A DNA stretch of 64,000 nt from NCBI GenBank assembly GCA_008011715.2, contig CP136508.1, forward strand, positions 4,960,001-5,024,000. The letters are read 5' to 3'. Positions 20,783-30,039 of the stretch are shown piece by piece. Positions within the stretch are counted from its first letter, which is position 1; each line of letters opens with the position of its first letter. Position numbers and translations under genes: made by a program. Origin of the DNA: [Empedobacter] haloabium. Lineage in GTDB: Bacteria > Pseudomonadota > Gammaproteobacteria > Burkholderiales > Burkholderiaceae_D. The notes beneath the pieces are model-generated. The model saw nothing but the letters and a program-made list of their open reading frames with translations. It was not told the origin of the DNA and ran no database searches.

Positions 20783-21684
20783 CTTTCCTGGAGCCGGGAT
20801 GGCTGCAGCCGGGCGACGAACCAGCGGCCCGCCGGTCCGGGCGGCTGGTCCTTGCGGTGGATCGCGTGCATCGAGAAGCCCGGTCCGCGCGTGGGGCTGG
20901 TCTCCAGTTCGATGCGTACCAGCGCACCGTCACGCAGGTCGCCTTCGACCATGTGCAGCGGCATGTGGCCCCAGCCGAGACCCGCGCGCAGGAACGAATG
21001 CTTGGCGCCCAGGTCGGCCAGCCGCCAGGTCTTGTCCGATACCACCCCGAAGTTGCGGCCCTGCGTCAGCGACGAGCGGTCCGTCAGCACCAGCTGCACA
21101 TGCTGCTCGGCGACCTTGCGCAGCACCACGCCCTGGACCTGCGCCAGCGGGTGGCCCGGCGCCACCACGGTCACGGCGCCGACGTCGAGCAGGTATTGCG
21201 ACACGCAACCGGCCGGCACGTCCGGCAGCGAACCGATGATCGCGATCCGGCACTGGCCCGCCAGCAGCGGCTGCACGACGGCCCCCAGCGCTTCGACGTA
21301 CAGCCGCAATGGCGTGGACGGGAACTCGCGCTGGAACGCCTGCACCGCCGCCGTCAGCGTGGCGATCGGGAACATCACGTCCACCGCCACGGCCAGTTCC
21401 GGCTCCAGCCCTTCGGCCAGGGTGCGGGCACGCGCCTTGAATGCGTCCATGCTGCCCACTGTCGCGCGGGCTTCGTCCAGCAGCGCCCGGCCCTGCTCCG
21501 TCAGCACGGGATAGCGGCCGGTGCGCTCGAACAGGGAAAAGCCCACTTGTAGTTCGAGGTTGGCCAGCGTATGGCTGACGACCGATTGCGCGCGGCGCAG
21601 GCGCCGCCCGGCGGCCGAGAAGCTGCCCTCCTCCGCGGCGGCGATAAAGGTGCGTAACTGGTCCAACGACAGCGCGTCCAGCAT
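20749..21684 (-). CDS. LysR-family transcriptional regulator, divergent from pirin gene
   Basis: 311 residues from MLDALSLDQLRTFIAAAEEGSFSAAGRRL, a standard LysR HTH; an upstream in-frame ATG adds seven residues. The effector domain has VDVMFPIATLTAAVQAFQREFPSTPLRLYVEALG, resembling regulators that sit beside pirin or quinone-reductase genes. It is transcribed divergently from the pirin gene with a 95-bp shared control region containing a candidate LysR site, so regulation of the pirin gene is the natural hypothesis. The effector is unknown. Confidence 0.93.
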   Translation of the reverse strand: MLDALSLDQLRTFIAAAEEGSFSAAGRRLRRAQSVVSHTLANLELQVGFSLFERTGRYPVLTEQGRALLDEARATVGSMDAFKARARTLAEGLEPELAVAVDVMFPIATLTAAVQAFQREFPSTPLRLYVEALGAVVQPLLAGQCRIAIIGSLPDVPAGCVSQYLLDVGAVTVVAPGHPLAQVQGVVLRKVAEQHVQLVLTDRSSLTQGRNFGVVSDKTWRLADLGAKHSFLRAGLGWGHMPLHMVEGDLRDGALVRIELETSPTRGPGFSMHAIHRKDQPPGPAGRWFVARLQPSRLQESQARGGPGGSV

Positions 21685-21699
21685 CCATCTACTCCTTGG

Positions 21700-21715
21700 A
21701 TTCAACGTATCGAAT
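21700..21715. promoter_or_regulatory. Candidate LysR operator between lysR and pirin genes
   Basis: ATTCAACGTATCGAAT has ATTC/GAAT arms around an 8-nt centre and lies in the 95-bp divergent gap, close to the T-N11-A pattern bound by LysR proteins. Assignment to the adjacent regulator is inference. Confidence 0.35.
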
Positions 21716-21779
21716 TATATCGGCTACCTGGATCGACCGGCGAGGCCCAGGATGACTGCATACCACTTGGAGAAACCCC

Positions 21780-22613
21780 ATGAATGCTCGTCCCGATTCT
21801 GCCGCCACGCGTCCCATCAGCTACCGCACCAGCGGCCGGACTGGCGGCGGGGTCACCCGCCTCGTCAGCCCTGGCGACCTGGGCCAACACATCAAGCCGT
21901 TCGTCTTCGTCGACCTGTTCGAGCTGGCATCGAGCCGCCACAAGATGGGCATGCATCCGCACTCGGGCATCGCCACCGTGACCGTCATCCTCGACGGCGC
22001 GCTGGAGTACCGCGAAAGCACCGGGAGCCACGGCATGCTGCCGGCCGGCGGCATCGAGTGGATGCGCGCCGGCGGCGGTGTCTGGCACGAGGGTGGACCT
22101 GCCGCCGGCGGCGCCGTGACCGGCTTCCAGCTGTGGCTCGCGCTGCCGCCGGAAGACGAGAACGGCCCTGCGCAAAGCATCTACCTGGCGCCGGAACAGG
22201 TGCCGTCGGAAGGTCCGGCCCGGGTGGTGATCGGCCGGCACGGGACAGCCGCCAGCCCGATTGCCCCACGCGCTCCGATCAACTACCTGCACGTGACGCT
22301 GCGGGATGGCGAGATCTGGCGCTACCAGCCGCCGGCGGGCCACGACGTCGCCTGGGTGGCGGTGGGCCGCGGCGCCGTCGACACGGCCGGCACCACACTC
22401 GAACGGGAAGTGGCCGTGTTCGAGCAAGGCAGCGGAGAACTCGTCTTCACGGCGCGCGGCAAGACCGAGTTCGTGCTCGGCTCGGCGCCGCGCCATCCGC
22501 ACGACCTGGTCACCGGATACTACTCGGTGCACACCAGCCAGGCCGCGCTGGAACGTGGCGAACGGGAAATCGCGCGTATCGGCGCGCGGTTGCGCGCCGG
22601 CGGCTTGCTGTAA
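21780..22613 (+). CDS. Pirin family protein
   Basis: 277 residues. The pirin N-terminal cupin has GDLGQHIKPFVFVDLFE, the metal-site pattern HPHSGIATVTVILDGALEYRES (His residues plus Glu) and MLPAGGIEWMRAGGGVWHE. The C-terminal cupin follows at ~170-275. Bacterial pirins are cytosolic iron-binding cupins, some of which oxidise quercetin or modulate central metabolism. It is divergent from a LysR gene and followed after 195 bp by an NADP-binding reductase gene; the two may be co-regulated. Function beyond the family level is not predictable. Confidence 0.93.
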   Translation: MNARPDSAATRPISYRTSGRTGGGVTRLVSPGDLGQHIKPFVFVDLFELASSRHKMGMHPHSGIATVTVILDGALEYRESTGSHGMLPAGGIEWMRAGGGVWHEGGPAAGGAVTGFQLWLALPPEDENGPAQSIYLAPEQVPSEGPARVVIGRHGTAASPIAPRAPINYLHVTLRDGEIWRYQPPAGHDVAWVAVGRGAVDTAGTTLEREVAVFEQGSGELVFTARGKTEFVLGSAPRHPHDLVTGYYSVHTSQAALERGEREIARIGARLRAGGLL

Positions 22614-22808
22614 CGCGCAAAAAAGCCGCGCGGCCAATAACCGTGCCCTGCCAGCGCAAGACCGCGACAGCCGCGGCACGGTCCGGACGATTATCCTCGC
22701 GTAGGGAACAGTGGAGTACCAAATGGCGCGTTTATCACGCCTACCGATCGCTCTACACTGATCCCATCAGCGCAGGAAACGCGCTCCAACGTCAACCAGG
22801 AGAACATC

Positions 22809-23447
22809 ATGACCACCACAACAGCCACCACCAGCACCACCGCCACCATCAAGACCGTCGGCATCATCGGCGCGGGCGCCATCGGCCAGGCTTTCGCCAG
22901 GCAGCTGGTCAACGCCGGCATCGACGTCATCCTCAGCAACAGCCGCGGCCCGGACTCGCTGGCCGCCGTGGTCGACGGCCTCGGCCCGCATGCCAGCGCC
23001 GGCACGCCGCGCCAGGCCGCCGAAGCCGATCTGGTATTCGTCAGCGTCAACTGGTCGCGGCTGGAGGAAGCGCTGGCCGGCATCGACTGGAATGGCCGCA
23101 TCGTCATCGACGCCAATAACCCGGTACTGCTGCCGGGCTACCGGCTGGCCGAACTGGGTGGCCGCAATTCCAGCCAGGTCTTCGCCGGCCTGGTGCCCGG
23201 CGCGCGCGTGGTGAAAGCGTTCAACACGCTGCTGGCGAGCGTGCTGGCGAGCGATCCGCGGCAGGGCGGCGGGCGCCGTGTGGTGTTCCAGTCCGGCGAC
23301 GACGGCGCAGCGAAAGCCGTCGTGGCGGGCCTGATCGAGCGCCTCGGCTTTGCCGGCATCGACCTGGGCAGCCTGGCAGTGGGCGGCGCCCTGCAGCAGT
23401 TCCCCGGCGGCGTGCTGCCGGCCGTGAACCTCGTCAGACTGGGCTAA
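22809..23447 (+). CDS. NAD(P)-binding reductase (F420H2:NADP oxidoreductase-like)
   Basis: 212 residues, start with AGGAGA upstream. After a Thr-rich N-terminal stretch, VGIIGAGAIGQAFARQLVNAGIDVILSNSRG is a Rossmann GxGxxG motif with an Asn-Ser-Arg loop favouring NADP. LVFVSVNWSRLEEAL, VIDANNPVL and ARVVKAFNTLLASVL are typical of the NADPH-dependent F420 reductase-like family. Betaproteobacteria usually lack F420, so these relatives may use another acceptor. The ten consecutive T/A-rich residues at the N-terminus could mean the true start is later. Confidence 0.88.
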   Translation: MTTTTATTSTTATIKTVGIIGAGAIGQAFARQLVNAGIDVILSNSRGPDSLAAVVDGLGPHASAGTPRQAAEADLVFVSVNWSRLEEALAGIDWNGRIVIDANNPVLLPGYRLAELGGRNSSQVFAGLVPGARVVKAFNTLLASVLASDPRQGGGRRVVFQSGDDGAAKAVVAGLIERLGFAGIDLGSLAVGGALQQFPGGVLPAVNLVRLG

Positions 23448-23629
23448 CGAACTGTTTGCAAACGACTTCGTCGATTACACGGCGCCGCCTGGGGTAAGGC
23501 TTGCTGGCGGTGATCTGACGGACAGCGCCGGCACGGGACAGCAAGGTCCCGACAGCCGGCGCAAGGGCGTGGCAGACGGCCTGGCCGCGCCGCGCGATGA
23601 TGCCGCCATCGACAACGATGAGGAGCATC

Positions 23630-23960
23630 ATGAAACACATCGCCATTGCCATTGCCGCGCTCTCGCTCGCGCCCCAGGCCTGGGGCGCGCCCGCCCGCCA
23701 AGCCGCCAGTCAACTGCGCCGCATCCGGCCCGGCCAGTCCGGCCGAACCGCACCGCGACTGGATCATGACGGGCTGGGAGCGCGACGCGGGCGACCTGGA
23801 CTTCAACTTCCGCATCGACCTGGCGCGCTGGTATGACTTCAGCGCGACGGACCTGAGCCTTTCCGACGATTTCGACCTCGACCTCGACCTGCGCGTGCGC
23901 GCCACCGCCGGCGATTACGGCAAGGTCTGGCACGCCCTGGTCCCGAAGTTCAAGAGCGTC
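23630..23960 (+). pseudogene. Frameshifted, truncated secreted protein (possible SnoaL/NTF2-like)
   Basis: An ATG with GAGGAG upstream opens a clear signal peptide (MKHIAIAIAALSLAPQAWG). The reading frame then breaks in a C/G-rich run near 23690 and the coding signal continues in another frame (WIMTGWERDAGDLDFNFRID, then ATDLSLSDDFDLDLDLRVRA) before dissolving after ~23960. The second part resembles the start of SnoaL-like/NTF2-fold domains, but that is a weak call. The shift could also be an assembly error; the missing C-terminus argues for true decay. Confidence 0.5.
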
Positions 23961-24190
23961 CACCACACTGCCAGCCAGTCCCCGCCCAGCGGGCGCTCCT
24001 CGACGACCGCCTCGTCCGACACGATCCACACCAGCATCGGCTCCGCCACGGCCGGCACCACCACGGGCTCCTGCACGGGGCATGTGGGTGAATCTCGCCA
24101 TGGATATCGTCCAACCCACGCGCCTTGCGCTCGCGCAGCAGCTCGCCGGGAACATAGTCCTTCAGCGCTGCGACCGAAGCCGGGCATCCG
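23925..24190 (-). pseudogene. Fragment of a regulator-like gene (possibly AraC-type N-terminus)
   Basis: On the minus strand a coding-looking stretch VAALKDYVPGELLRERKARG runs on to DDIHGEIH, then after a frame change continues as VQEPVVVPAVAEPMLVWIVS and EAVVEERPLGGDWLAVWW. The two parts lie in different frames and stop near 23930. The sequence is reminiscent of the cupin-like N-terminal domain of AraC-family regulators, but no HTH part is present. It overlaps the end of the plus-strand pseudogene, suggesting a deletion joined two decaying genes. Low confidence. Confidence 0.35.
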
Positions 24191-24255
24191 ACGCCTCCGA
24201 TTGGGTATAAGGCGATGACAAGCGAATACCGCTGCCTTCTAGATCCATACTAAAG

Positions 24256-24274
24256 ATAGATACATCGCATCTAT
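24256..24274. promoter_or_regulatory. Dyad upstream of doxX-like gene
   Basis: ATAGAT and ATCTAT arms flank a 7-nt centre (ATAGATACATCGCATCTAT) in an AT-rich patch ~100 bp before the DoxX gene. Local AT content and symmetry suggest an operator-promoter region; the cognate regulator is unknown. Confidence 0.35.
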
Positions 24275-24377
24275 TTATATAGGCTATCCAGATGGCTCGT
24301 GACGACCTAAGATGGCTTCAACGCTGCAGACAAACCAAGGTGTGCGGCAAAACCCAACCACGCTGAAAAGAACCATC

Positions 24378-24812
24378 ATGACTACCTTCTTCTCCAACAA
24401 CGCCGGCACCAACTCCTTCGTTCCCGCCATCGGCCGCGCGCTGCTCGCGACCATCTTCGTCATCAGCGCGATCGGCAAGATCGCCGCGCCAGAAGCGACG
24501 ATCGGCTACATCCAGTCGGTGGGCTTGCCGTTCGCCACGCTGGGTCTTGCGATCGCCATCGCGGTCGAACTGGGCGGCGGCCTGCTGCTCGTCCTGGGCG
24601 TCAAGGCGCGCGCCGTCGCCGCCGTGCTGGCAGCGTTCTCGATCGTGACGGGCCTGGCGTTCCACCACGCCATCGGCGACCAGAACCAGCTGATCCATCT
24701 GCTGAAGAACTTTGCGATGGCCGGCGGCCTGCTGCAAGTCGTGGCCTTCGGCGCCGGCGCCTTCAGCGTCGATCAGCTGCTGGCCCGTCCGGCCGCCCGC
24801 CAGCTTGCTTGA
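24378..24812 (+). CDS. DoxX family membrane protein
   Basis: 144 residues with four predicted membrane helices. IGRALLATIFVISAIGKI is the DoxX N-terminal signature, followed by AIAVELGGGLLLVLGVKARAVAAVLAAFSIVTGLAFHH and NFAMAGGLLQVVAFGAGAFSVD. DoxX-like proteins are small quinone/redox-associated membrane proteins whose role is poorly defined. The ATG chosen precedes TTFFSNN; a longer frame adds 22 residues with no ribosome-binding site. It is monocistronic and followed by a good terminator. Confidence 0.9.
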   Translation: MTTFFSNNAGTNSFVPAIGRALLATIFVISAIGKIAAPEATIGYIQSVGLPFATLGLAIAIAVELGGGLLLVLGVKARAVAAVLAAFSIVTGLAFHHAIGDQNQLIHLLKNFAMAGGLLQVVAFGAGAFSVDQLLARPAARQLA

Positions 24813-24827
24813 ATGACCTCTCCAGCG

Positions 24828-24856
24828 AAAGCCGCGCGGTTCTCCGCGCGGCTTTT
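24828..24856 (+). terminator. Rho-independent terminator after doxX-like gene
   Basis: Stem AAAGCCGCGCGG (24828-24839) pairs with CCGCGCGGCTTT (24844-24855) around TTCT and ends in TTTT, 16 bp after the stop codon. Confidence 0.85.
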
Positions 24857-25137
24857 CACTAACTTGAAGCAAGACGGCACCGAGGACCGTTGTTAGATGG
24901 ATGCGTTGAACTTTTAAAAGCGCAACTGGGAATCACGCAAACCAATTTGTACTCCCAAGTTCATTGCGTTCGAAAAATCGACAAGATCTTCGTTCCCGCT
25001 CGCGAGAGTATCACGCAACTTGCTCTGAACTGACGAACTCAGCCTCGTATAGTACGAACGGCGTCGCTGCCGCCAGGAAGATAGCCAGATCGAAACCGGC
25101 GGTACACGCATGCCGACAACGTACCGCAGTCACAATG
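24857..25137. other. Intergenic stretch with no recognised gene
   Basis: Between the DoxX terminator and the tRNA terminator I see no ORF with coding character, no repeat shared with the rest of the window and no clear promoter. Base composition is closer to 50% GC than its surroundings. Confidence 0.5.
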
Positions 25138-25167
25138 CAAAAAGGGCCACCCGCTTGGGTGGCCCTT
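25138..25167 (-). terminator. Terminator downstream of tRNA-Thr
   Basis: On the minus strand AAGGGCCACCC pairs with GGGTGGCCCTT (arms 25142-25152 and 25157-25167, 4-nt loop) and runs into TTTTT, starting about 10 nt after the tRNA CCA end. Confidence 0.88.
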
Positions 25168-25177
25168 CTCGCTTTTT

Positions 25178-25253
25178 TGGTGCCGCTGACCGGAATCGAA
25201 CTGGTGACCTTCGCATTACGAATGCGCTGCTCTACCGACTGAGCTACAGCGGC
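25178..25253 (-). tRNA. tRNA-Thr (anticodon CGU)
   Basis: 76 nt including an encoded CCA. Acceptor GCCGCTG (25247-25253) pairs with CAGCGGC (25182-25188). The D arm GCTC-AGTCGGTA-GAGC, anticodon loop TTCGTAA with CGT at positions 34-36, and T arm with GTTCGATTC are all present. The identity reads ACG threonine codons. A plausible extended -10 (TGCTAAAAT, around 25316-25324 on the minus strand) lies about 63 nt upstream. Confidence 0.95.
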
Positions 25254-25410
25254 TAAACCTGGAAACCTGTTTAACCTTGTTTCGTTTCGATCAGTGCTGC
25301 ATCGAAAGAGGCCACATTTTAGCAACTGATCTTGCCGTTGACTAGGGTCTGATGCGAAATTTTTTCAAATTTCCCACAGGCCCAGCGCCAAGCCGCATGA
25401 ATCCTCGTGC

Positions 25411-26412
25411 TCAGGCGTGGTGGTAGCCGGTGACTACCGCCACCTCGTCACGCGAGCCCAAGAAGACCGGCACGCGCTGGTGCAGCTTCTCCGGCTGGAT
25501 GTCGAGGATGCGGTGCTTGCCGTCCGTCGCCATGCCGCCGGCCTGTTCGACGATGAACGCCATCGGATTCGCTTCGTACATCAGGCGCAGCTTGCCCGGC
25601 TTGCTCGGGTCGCGGATGTCGGCCGGATACATGAAGATGCCGCCGCGGTTCAGGATGCGGTGCACGTCCGCCACCATCGAGGCGATCCAGCGCATGTTGA
25701 AGTCGGTGCCGCGCGGGCCCGTGCTGCCGGCCAGCAGTTCGTTGATGTAGCGCTGCACCGGCGGGTGCCAGTGACGCTGGTTCGACATGTTGATGGCGAA
25801 TTCCTTGGTTTTCGCCGGGATCTGCATATTGCGCTGCGTGAGCACCCACGAGCCCATTTCGCGGTCCAGGGTGAAGCAGTTGACGCCATTGCCGGTGGTG
25901 AGCACCAGCATCGTCTGCGGGCCGTACACGGCATAGCCGGCGGCGACCTGCTTGCTGCCGGCCTGCATGAAGTCCTGCTCGGTCGGCGTCGTCATGCCTT
26001 CCGGCGCCTTCAGCACGGAGAAGATCGTGCCGATCGAGACGTTGACGTCGATGTTCGACGAGCCGTCCAGCGGATCGAACAGCAGCATGTATTCGCCCTT
26101 CGGATAGCGGTTCGGGATCGGATGGATCGACTCCATCTCTTCCGATGCCATCGCGGCGAGGTGGCCGCCCCATTCGTTCGCTTCCAGCAGGATCTCGTTC
26201 GAGATCACGTCCAGCTTCTTCTGCACTTCGCCCTGCACGTTTTCCGATTCCAGCGCGCCCAGCACGTCGCCCAGCGCGCCCTTGCCGACGGAGTGGCTGA
26301 TCGTCTTGCACGCGCGGGCCACCACCTCGATCAGCAGGCGCAGTTCGGCCGGGATCGTGTTGTGCTGGCGTTGTTCCTCAACGAGGTGTTGAGTAAGACT
26401 GATTCGTTTCAT
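25411..26412 (-). CDS. fbp: Class I fructose-1,6-bisphosphatase
   Basis: 333 residues, the normal length. The metal/phosphate-binding signature [20 protein letters not shown] is intact, preceded by [14 protein letters not shown] and followed by [37 protein letters not shown], the class I substrate site. It hydrolyses fructose-1,6-bisphosphate to fructose-6-phosphate in gluconeogenesis (or the Calvin cycle in autotrophs). It follows pepN after 81 bp in the same direction and may be co-transcribed. Confidence 0.97.
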   Translation of the reverse strand: MKRISLTQHLVEEQRQHNTIPAELRLLIEVVARACKTISHSVGKGALGDVLGALESENVQGEVQKKLDVISNEILLEANEWGGHLAAMASEEMESIHPIPNRYPKGEYMLLFDPLDGSSNIDVNVSIGTIFSVLKAPEGMTTPTEQDFMQAGSKQVAAGYAVYGPQTMLVLTTGNGVNCFTLDREMGSWVLTQRNMQIPAKTKEFAINMSNQRHWHPPVQRYINELLAGSTGPRGTDFNMRWIASMVADVHRILNRGGIFMYPADIRDPSKPGKLRLMYEANPMAFIVEQAGGMATDGKHRILDIQPEKLHQRVPVFLGSRDEVAVVTGYHHA

Positions 26413-26493
26413 GAAGTCCCTTGGGTTGGAAAATAAAAAACCGTGCGCGCGGCGCCACCGGCGGTGGCGCGCGCGTCTATGTTCGTGTCGATG

Positions 26494-29127
26494 TCAGTTG
26501 GAGAGCGCCTTGCTGACCACTTCCAGCACGTCGTTGGACAGCTTCTGCGCGCCCGCCACCTTCTCCAGCGCCGTGCGCATGTGCGCCTGCAGCGCCGGGT
26601 CGTACCGGCGCCAGCGGTCCATCGTGCGGGCGAAGCGCGCCGCCACCTGCGGATTCAGGGCATTGAGCTTGATGACGTGCTCGGCCCAGAACTCGTAGCC
26701 GCTGCCGTCCGGCGCATGGAACTGCGCAGGGTTGCCGTTGCAGAAGCTGAACAGCAGGCTGCGGGCCCGGTTCGGCGTCTTCAGCGTGAAGGCGGGATGC
26801 TGCATCAGTTCGCGCACGCGCGCCACGTCGGTAGCCGGCGCGTGGGCCTGGATGGCGAACCATTTGTCCACCACCAGCGCCTCGTGCTCGAACTGCTCGT
26901 AGAAGCTGCGCAGCGCCTGTTCGGCGTCCGCGCCGCTGTGGATCAGCGCGACCAGCGCCGCCGCGCGGTCGGTCATGTTGGTCGCATTCTCGAACTGGCG
27001 GCGGGCCAGGTCGATGACGTGCGCGTCGGGCGCGGCGCACAGGTAGGCCAGCGCCAGGTTCTTCAGGCCGCGCTTGCCGGCCGAGACGGCATCCGGACTG
27101 TATGGCCCCGGCGTCTCGTTGGCCGCGTAGGCGTTCAGCAGCTCGGCGCGCAGCACGGTGGCGATGGTCTTGCGCATGAACTGGCGTGCCGTGTGGATGG
27201 CGCGCGGATCGACCACGTCCATCTGGTCGGCCACCACCGATTCGGACGGCAGGATCAGCGCCTGCTCGCGGAAGGCGGCGTCCAGGCCGTCGTCCAGCAG
27301 CAGCGCGCGCTGCGCCGCGATGAAGCCGTAGTCCAGCTCCAGCTCGGCGCCCTGCTGGACGGCCGCGGTCAGCTTCAACAGGCGCGTCATCGCCAGGCGC
27401 TGCCCTGCTTCCCAGCGGTTAACCGGGTCGCTGTCGTGGCGGAACAGGTGCACCAGTTCGTCGTCCGTGTACGGATATTCCAGGATCACCGGTGCCGAGA
27501 AGTCGCGCAGCAGCGACGGCGTGGGCGCTTCCCGGATGGCCTCGAAGCGGAAGGTCTGCTGCGCTTGCGTCAGCTCCAGCACGACGGTGGTATCGCCGTT
27601 CTCGTTCAGCGCCAGGTCGAAGCCGTCCGCGCCCAGCAGGCCGACGGCGACGGGGATATGGAACGGCAGCTTGCTCGGCTGGCCCGGCGTGGGCGGGCAG
27701 CGCTGCGCCAGAGTCAGTTCGTACACCTGGCTTTGCGCATCGTAGCTGGTGCTGGCCGTGACCACCGGCGTGCCGGCCTGGCTATACCAGCGCTCGAACT
27801 GGTCCAGGTTGCGGCCGCTGGCCGACGCCATGGCGGCGCGGAAGTCGTCGCACGTGACGGCCTGCTCGTCGTGCCGCGCGAAGTACAGGTCCATGCCCTT
27901 GCGGAAGGCGTCGCGGCCCAGCAGGGTCTGGTACATGCGCACCACTTCGGCGCCCTTCTCGTACACGGTCACCGTGTAGAAATTGTTGATCTCGACGAAC
28001 GAGTCGGGCCGCACCGGGTGCGCCATCGGGCCGGCATCCTCGGGGAACTGGGCCTGGCGCAGGGTGCGTACCTGGTCGATGCGGGTCACGGCGCGGCCGC
28101 TGGCGGTGCCGATCATGTCGGCCGAGAATTCCTGGTCGCGGAATACCGTCAGGCCTTCCTTCAGCGACAGCTGGAACCAGTCGCGGCAGGTGACGCGGTT
28201 GCCGGTCCAGTTGTGGAAGTACTCGTGGCCGACGACGGCCTCGATGCCGGCATAGTCGACGTCGGTTGCCGTGGCCGGATTGGCCAGCACGAACTTGGTG
28301 TTGAAGATGTTCAGGCCCTTGTTTTCCATCGCCCCCATGTTGAAGTCGCCCACGGCGACGATCATGAAGCGGTCCAGGTCCAGCTCCAGGCCCCAGCGCT
28401 CCTCGTCCCAGCGGATCGAGTTCTTCAGCGACTGCATCGCATAGTCGGTCTTGTCCAGGTTGCCATCCTCGACCCACACCTGCAGCAGCACTTCCCGGCC
28501 GGACTGCAGCGTGTACGTCTCTTCCTGGCAGACCAGGCGCGCCGCGACCAGCGCGAACAGGTAGGAGGGCTTCCTGAACGGGTCTTCCCACTTGGCGTAA
28601 TGACGCCCGTCGGGCAGGTCGCCCTCCTCGATCAGGTTGCCGTTCGACAGCAGCACGGGATATTTTTCCTTGTCCGCACGCAGCATCACCGTGTACTTCG
28701 CCATCACGTCGGGGCGGTCCGGGAAGTAGGTGATGCGACGGAAGCCTTCGGCCTCGCACTGGGTGTAGAAGCTGCCGTTCGAGACATACAGGCCGGACAG
28801 GGTCGTGTTGTCCTGCGGCACGCACGTCGTCTCGATTTCCAGCACGGCATTGAGCGGCGCGGCCTTGATGGTCAGCGTGTTCGCCCCCAGTATGTATTGA
28901 CCCGGGTTCAGTTCGGTGCCATTCAGGCGCAGCGCCACCAGTTCGATATCCTCTCCATGCAGGACGAGGTCGCGACTGTTGCTGTCCGGATTGTGGCGCA
29001 GGGTGACGCGGTTGGCCACGATGGTGCGGGCGGGATCGAGATCGAAGCCCAACTCCACGGTTTCCACCAGGTAGCTGGGCGGGGTGTAGTCTTTACGATA
29101 GATCGTCTGCGGGCTGTCGGTTCTCAT
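26494..29127 (-). CDS. pepN: Aminopeptidase N (M1 family)
   Basis: 877 residues, matching proteobacterial PepN. The exopeptidase motif GAMENKGLNIFN and zinc site HEYFHNW (HExxH) with the downstream glutamate helix (LSLKEGLTVFRDQEFS) are intact. It removes N-terminal residues from peptides in the cytoplasm. The ATG at 29127 begins MRTDSPQTIYRKDYTPPSY, the conserved PepN start; an upstream frame adds 39 residues that do not look coding. Upstream is a 192-bp gap shared with the divergent DUF4136 lipoprotein gene. Confidence 0.96.
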   Translation of the reverse strand: MRTDSPQTIYRKDYTPPSYLVETVELGFDLDPARTIVANRVTLRHNPDSNSRDLVLHGEDIELVALRLNGTELNPGQYILGANTLTIKAAPLNAVLEIETTCVPQDNTTLSGLYVSNGSFYTQCEAEGFRRITYFPDRPDVMAKYTVMLRADKEKYPVLLSNGNLIEEGDLPDGRHYAKWEDPFRKPSYLFALVAARLVCQEETYTLQSGREVLLQVWVEDGNLDKTDYAMQSLKNSIRWDEERWGLELDLDRFMIVAVGDFNMGAMENKGLNIFNTKFVLANPATATDVDYAGIEAVVGHEYFHNWTGNRVTCRDWFQLSLKEGLTVFRDQEFSADMIGTASGRAVTRIDQVRTLRQAQFPEDAGPMAHPVRPDSFVEINNFYTVTVYEKGAEVVRMYQTLLGRDAFRKGMDLYFARHDEQAVTCDDFRAAMASASGRNLDQFERWYSQAGTPVVTASTSYDAQSQVYELTLAQRCPPTPGQPSKLPFHIPVAVGLLGADGFDLALNENGDTTVVLELTQAQQTFRFEAIREAPTPSLLRDFSAPVILEYPYTDDELVHLFRHDSDPVNRWEAGQRLAMTRLLKLTAAVQQGAELELDYGFIAAQRALLLDDGLDAAFREQALILPSESVVADQMDVVDPRAIHTARQFMRKTIATVLRAELLNAYAANETPGPYSPDAVSAGKRGLKNLALAYLCAAPDAHVIDLARRQFENATNMTDRAAALVALIHSGADAEQALRSFYEQFEHEALVVDKWFAIQAHAPATDVARVRELMQHPAFTLKTPNRARSLLFSFCNGNPAQFHAPDGSGYEFWAEHVIKLNALNPQVAARFARTMDRWRRYDPALQAHMRTALEKVAGAQKLSNDVLEVVSKALSN

Positions 29128-29319
29128 GGGGTCGCCGGAGGGAAGGACAAAAGGATATTTTACCAACACCGGCAAGGGGCGACGTCCGATTCTTTTCAGC
29201 TTTCCCGGCGCCCGTAACATTCTGTAATAATCGAGCGCTGGCAAGGCAATGGAATTACACTGAATTCTGTAAAAAACCGTTTATACAAAGCATCACAACA
29301 GCGTATTTGGGGGAAGATC

Positions 29320-29967
29320 ATGAAATGCTTGGCCATCCTTGCCGCAGCGGGCGCCCTGCTGCTGACCGGGTGCGCGTCGACGATCCGCAGCGATGTCACC
29401 GTGTTCCACCAGTGGCCCGCGCAGCTGCAGGAGAAATCGTATGTCTTCGGCACGCCGGCACCGGCCGAGGACACGCTGGAATACCGCAGCTACCAGGAGC
29501 TGGTCGCCGCGCAACTGGACCGGCTGGGCTTCAGCCGCGCGGGCTCGCCGGGTAGCGCGAAGCTGCGCGTCGACATGTCGTTTTCCACCACCGACCGGCC
29601 CACGCGCCAGTTGCAGGTGATCGATCCCTACTGGTCGATGTCGCCCTACTGGGGCCCGTACGGCTGGCCGTACCGCGGCTACTACCCGTCGCGCTACCGC
29701 TACCGCTACTTCGGCTTCCGGCCCTATTACGACCCGTGGATGTTCGGCCCGACCGAGTACCGCGAAGTCATCGTGCACAACTACGAGCGCAAGCTGAACG
29801 TGCAGATCGCCGACATGGCCGGCAGCAAGCTGTATGACGTGACGGTGCAGAACACCAGCCGCCGGCAATCCACGCCGCAGGTGATGCCGCTCTTGGTGCA
29901 GAGCGCGTTCAAGGAGTTCCCGGGCGAGAGCGGCAAGGCCAAGCGGGTCGAGCTCGAGTTGCAATGA
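29320..29967 (+). CDS. DUF4136 lipoprotein
   Basis: 215 residues. The lipoprotein signal (MKCLAILAAAGALLLTGCAS) has a clear lipobox ending at Cys18. The mature part follows the DUF4136 pattern: SDVTVFHQWPAQLQEKSYVF, DTLEYRSYQELVAAQLDRLGF, then a Tyr/Pro/Trp/Arg-rich loop (PYWSMSPYWGPYGWPYRGYY) and the C-terminal strand region. Members are envelope lipoproteins without assigned function. The gene ends beside the repeat that carries the IS110 element. Confidence 0.88.
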   Translation: MKCLAILAAAGALLLTGCASTIRSDVTVFHQWPAQLQEKSYVFGTPAPAEDTLEYRSYQELVAAQLDRLGFSRAGSPGSAKLRVDMSFSTTDRPTRQLQVIDPYWSMSPYWGPYGWPYRGYYPSRYRYRYFGFRPYYDPWMFGPTEYREVIVHNYERKLNVQIADMAGSKLYDVTVQNTSRRQSTPQVMPLLVQSAFKEFPGESGKAKRVELELQ

Positions 29968-29972
29968 CCACC

Positions 29973-29994
29973 GGTGACAGGCACTAATGCCGCT
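29973..29994. repeat. Dispersed repeat copy 2, left fragment (split by IS110)
   Basis: GGTGACAGGCACTAATGCCGCT is the left end of the same repeat family as 18136-18335. Its continuation, AAGTTAAGG, is found at 31466 after the IS110 element, so the uninterrupted junction reads ATGCCGCT-AAGTTAAGG. Confidence 0.8.
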
Positions 29995-30039
29995 GATATG
30001 TATTGGACCTGTCAACGCTTTTCGTAAAAAATCGTTTTA

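Noticed and set aside
24163..24501. Antisense frame over the doxX start
   Set aside because: Reversed codons of DoxX; the DoxX family sequence is clear on the plus strand.
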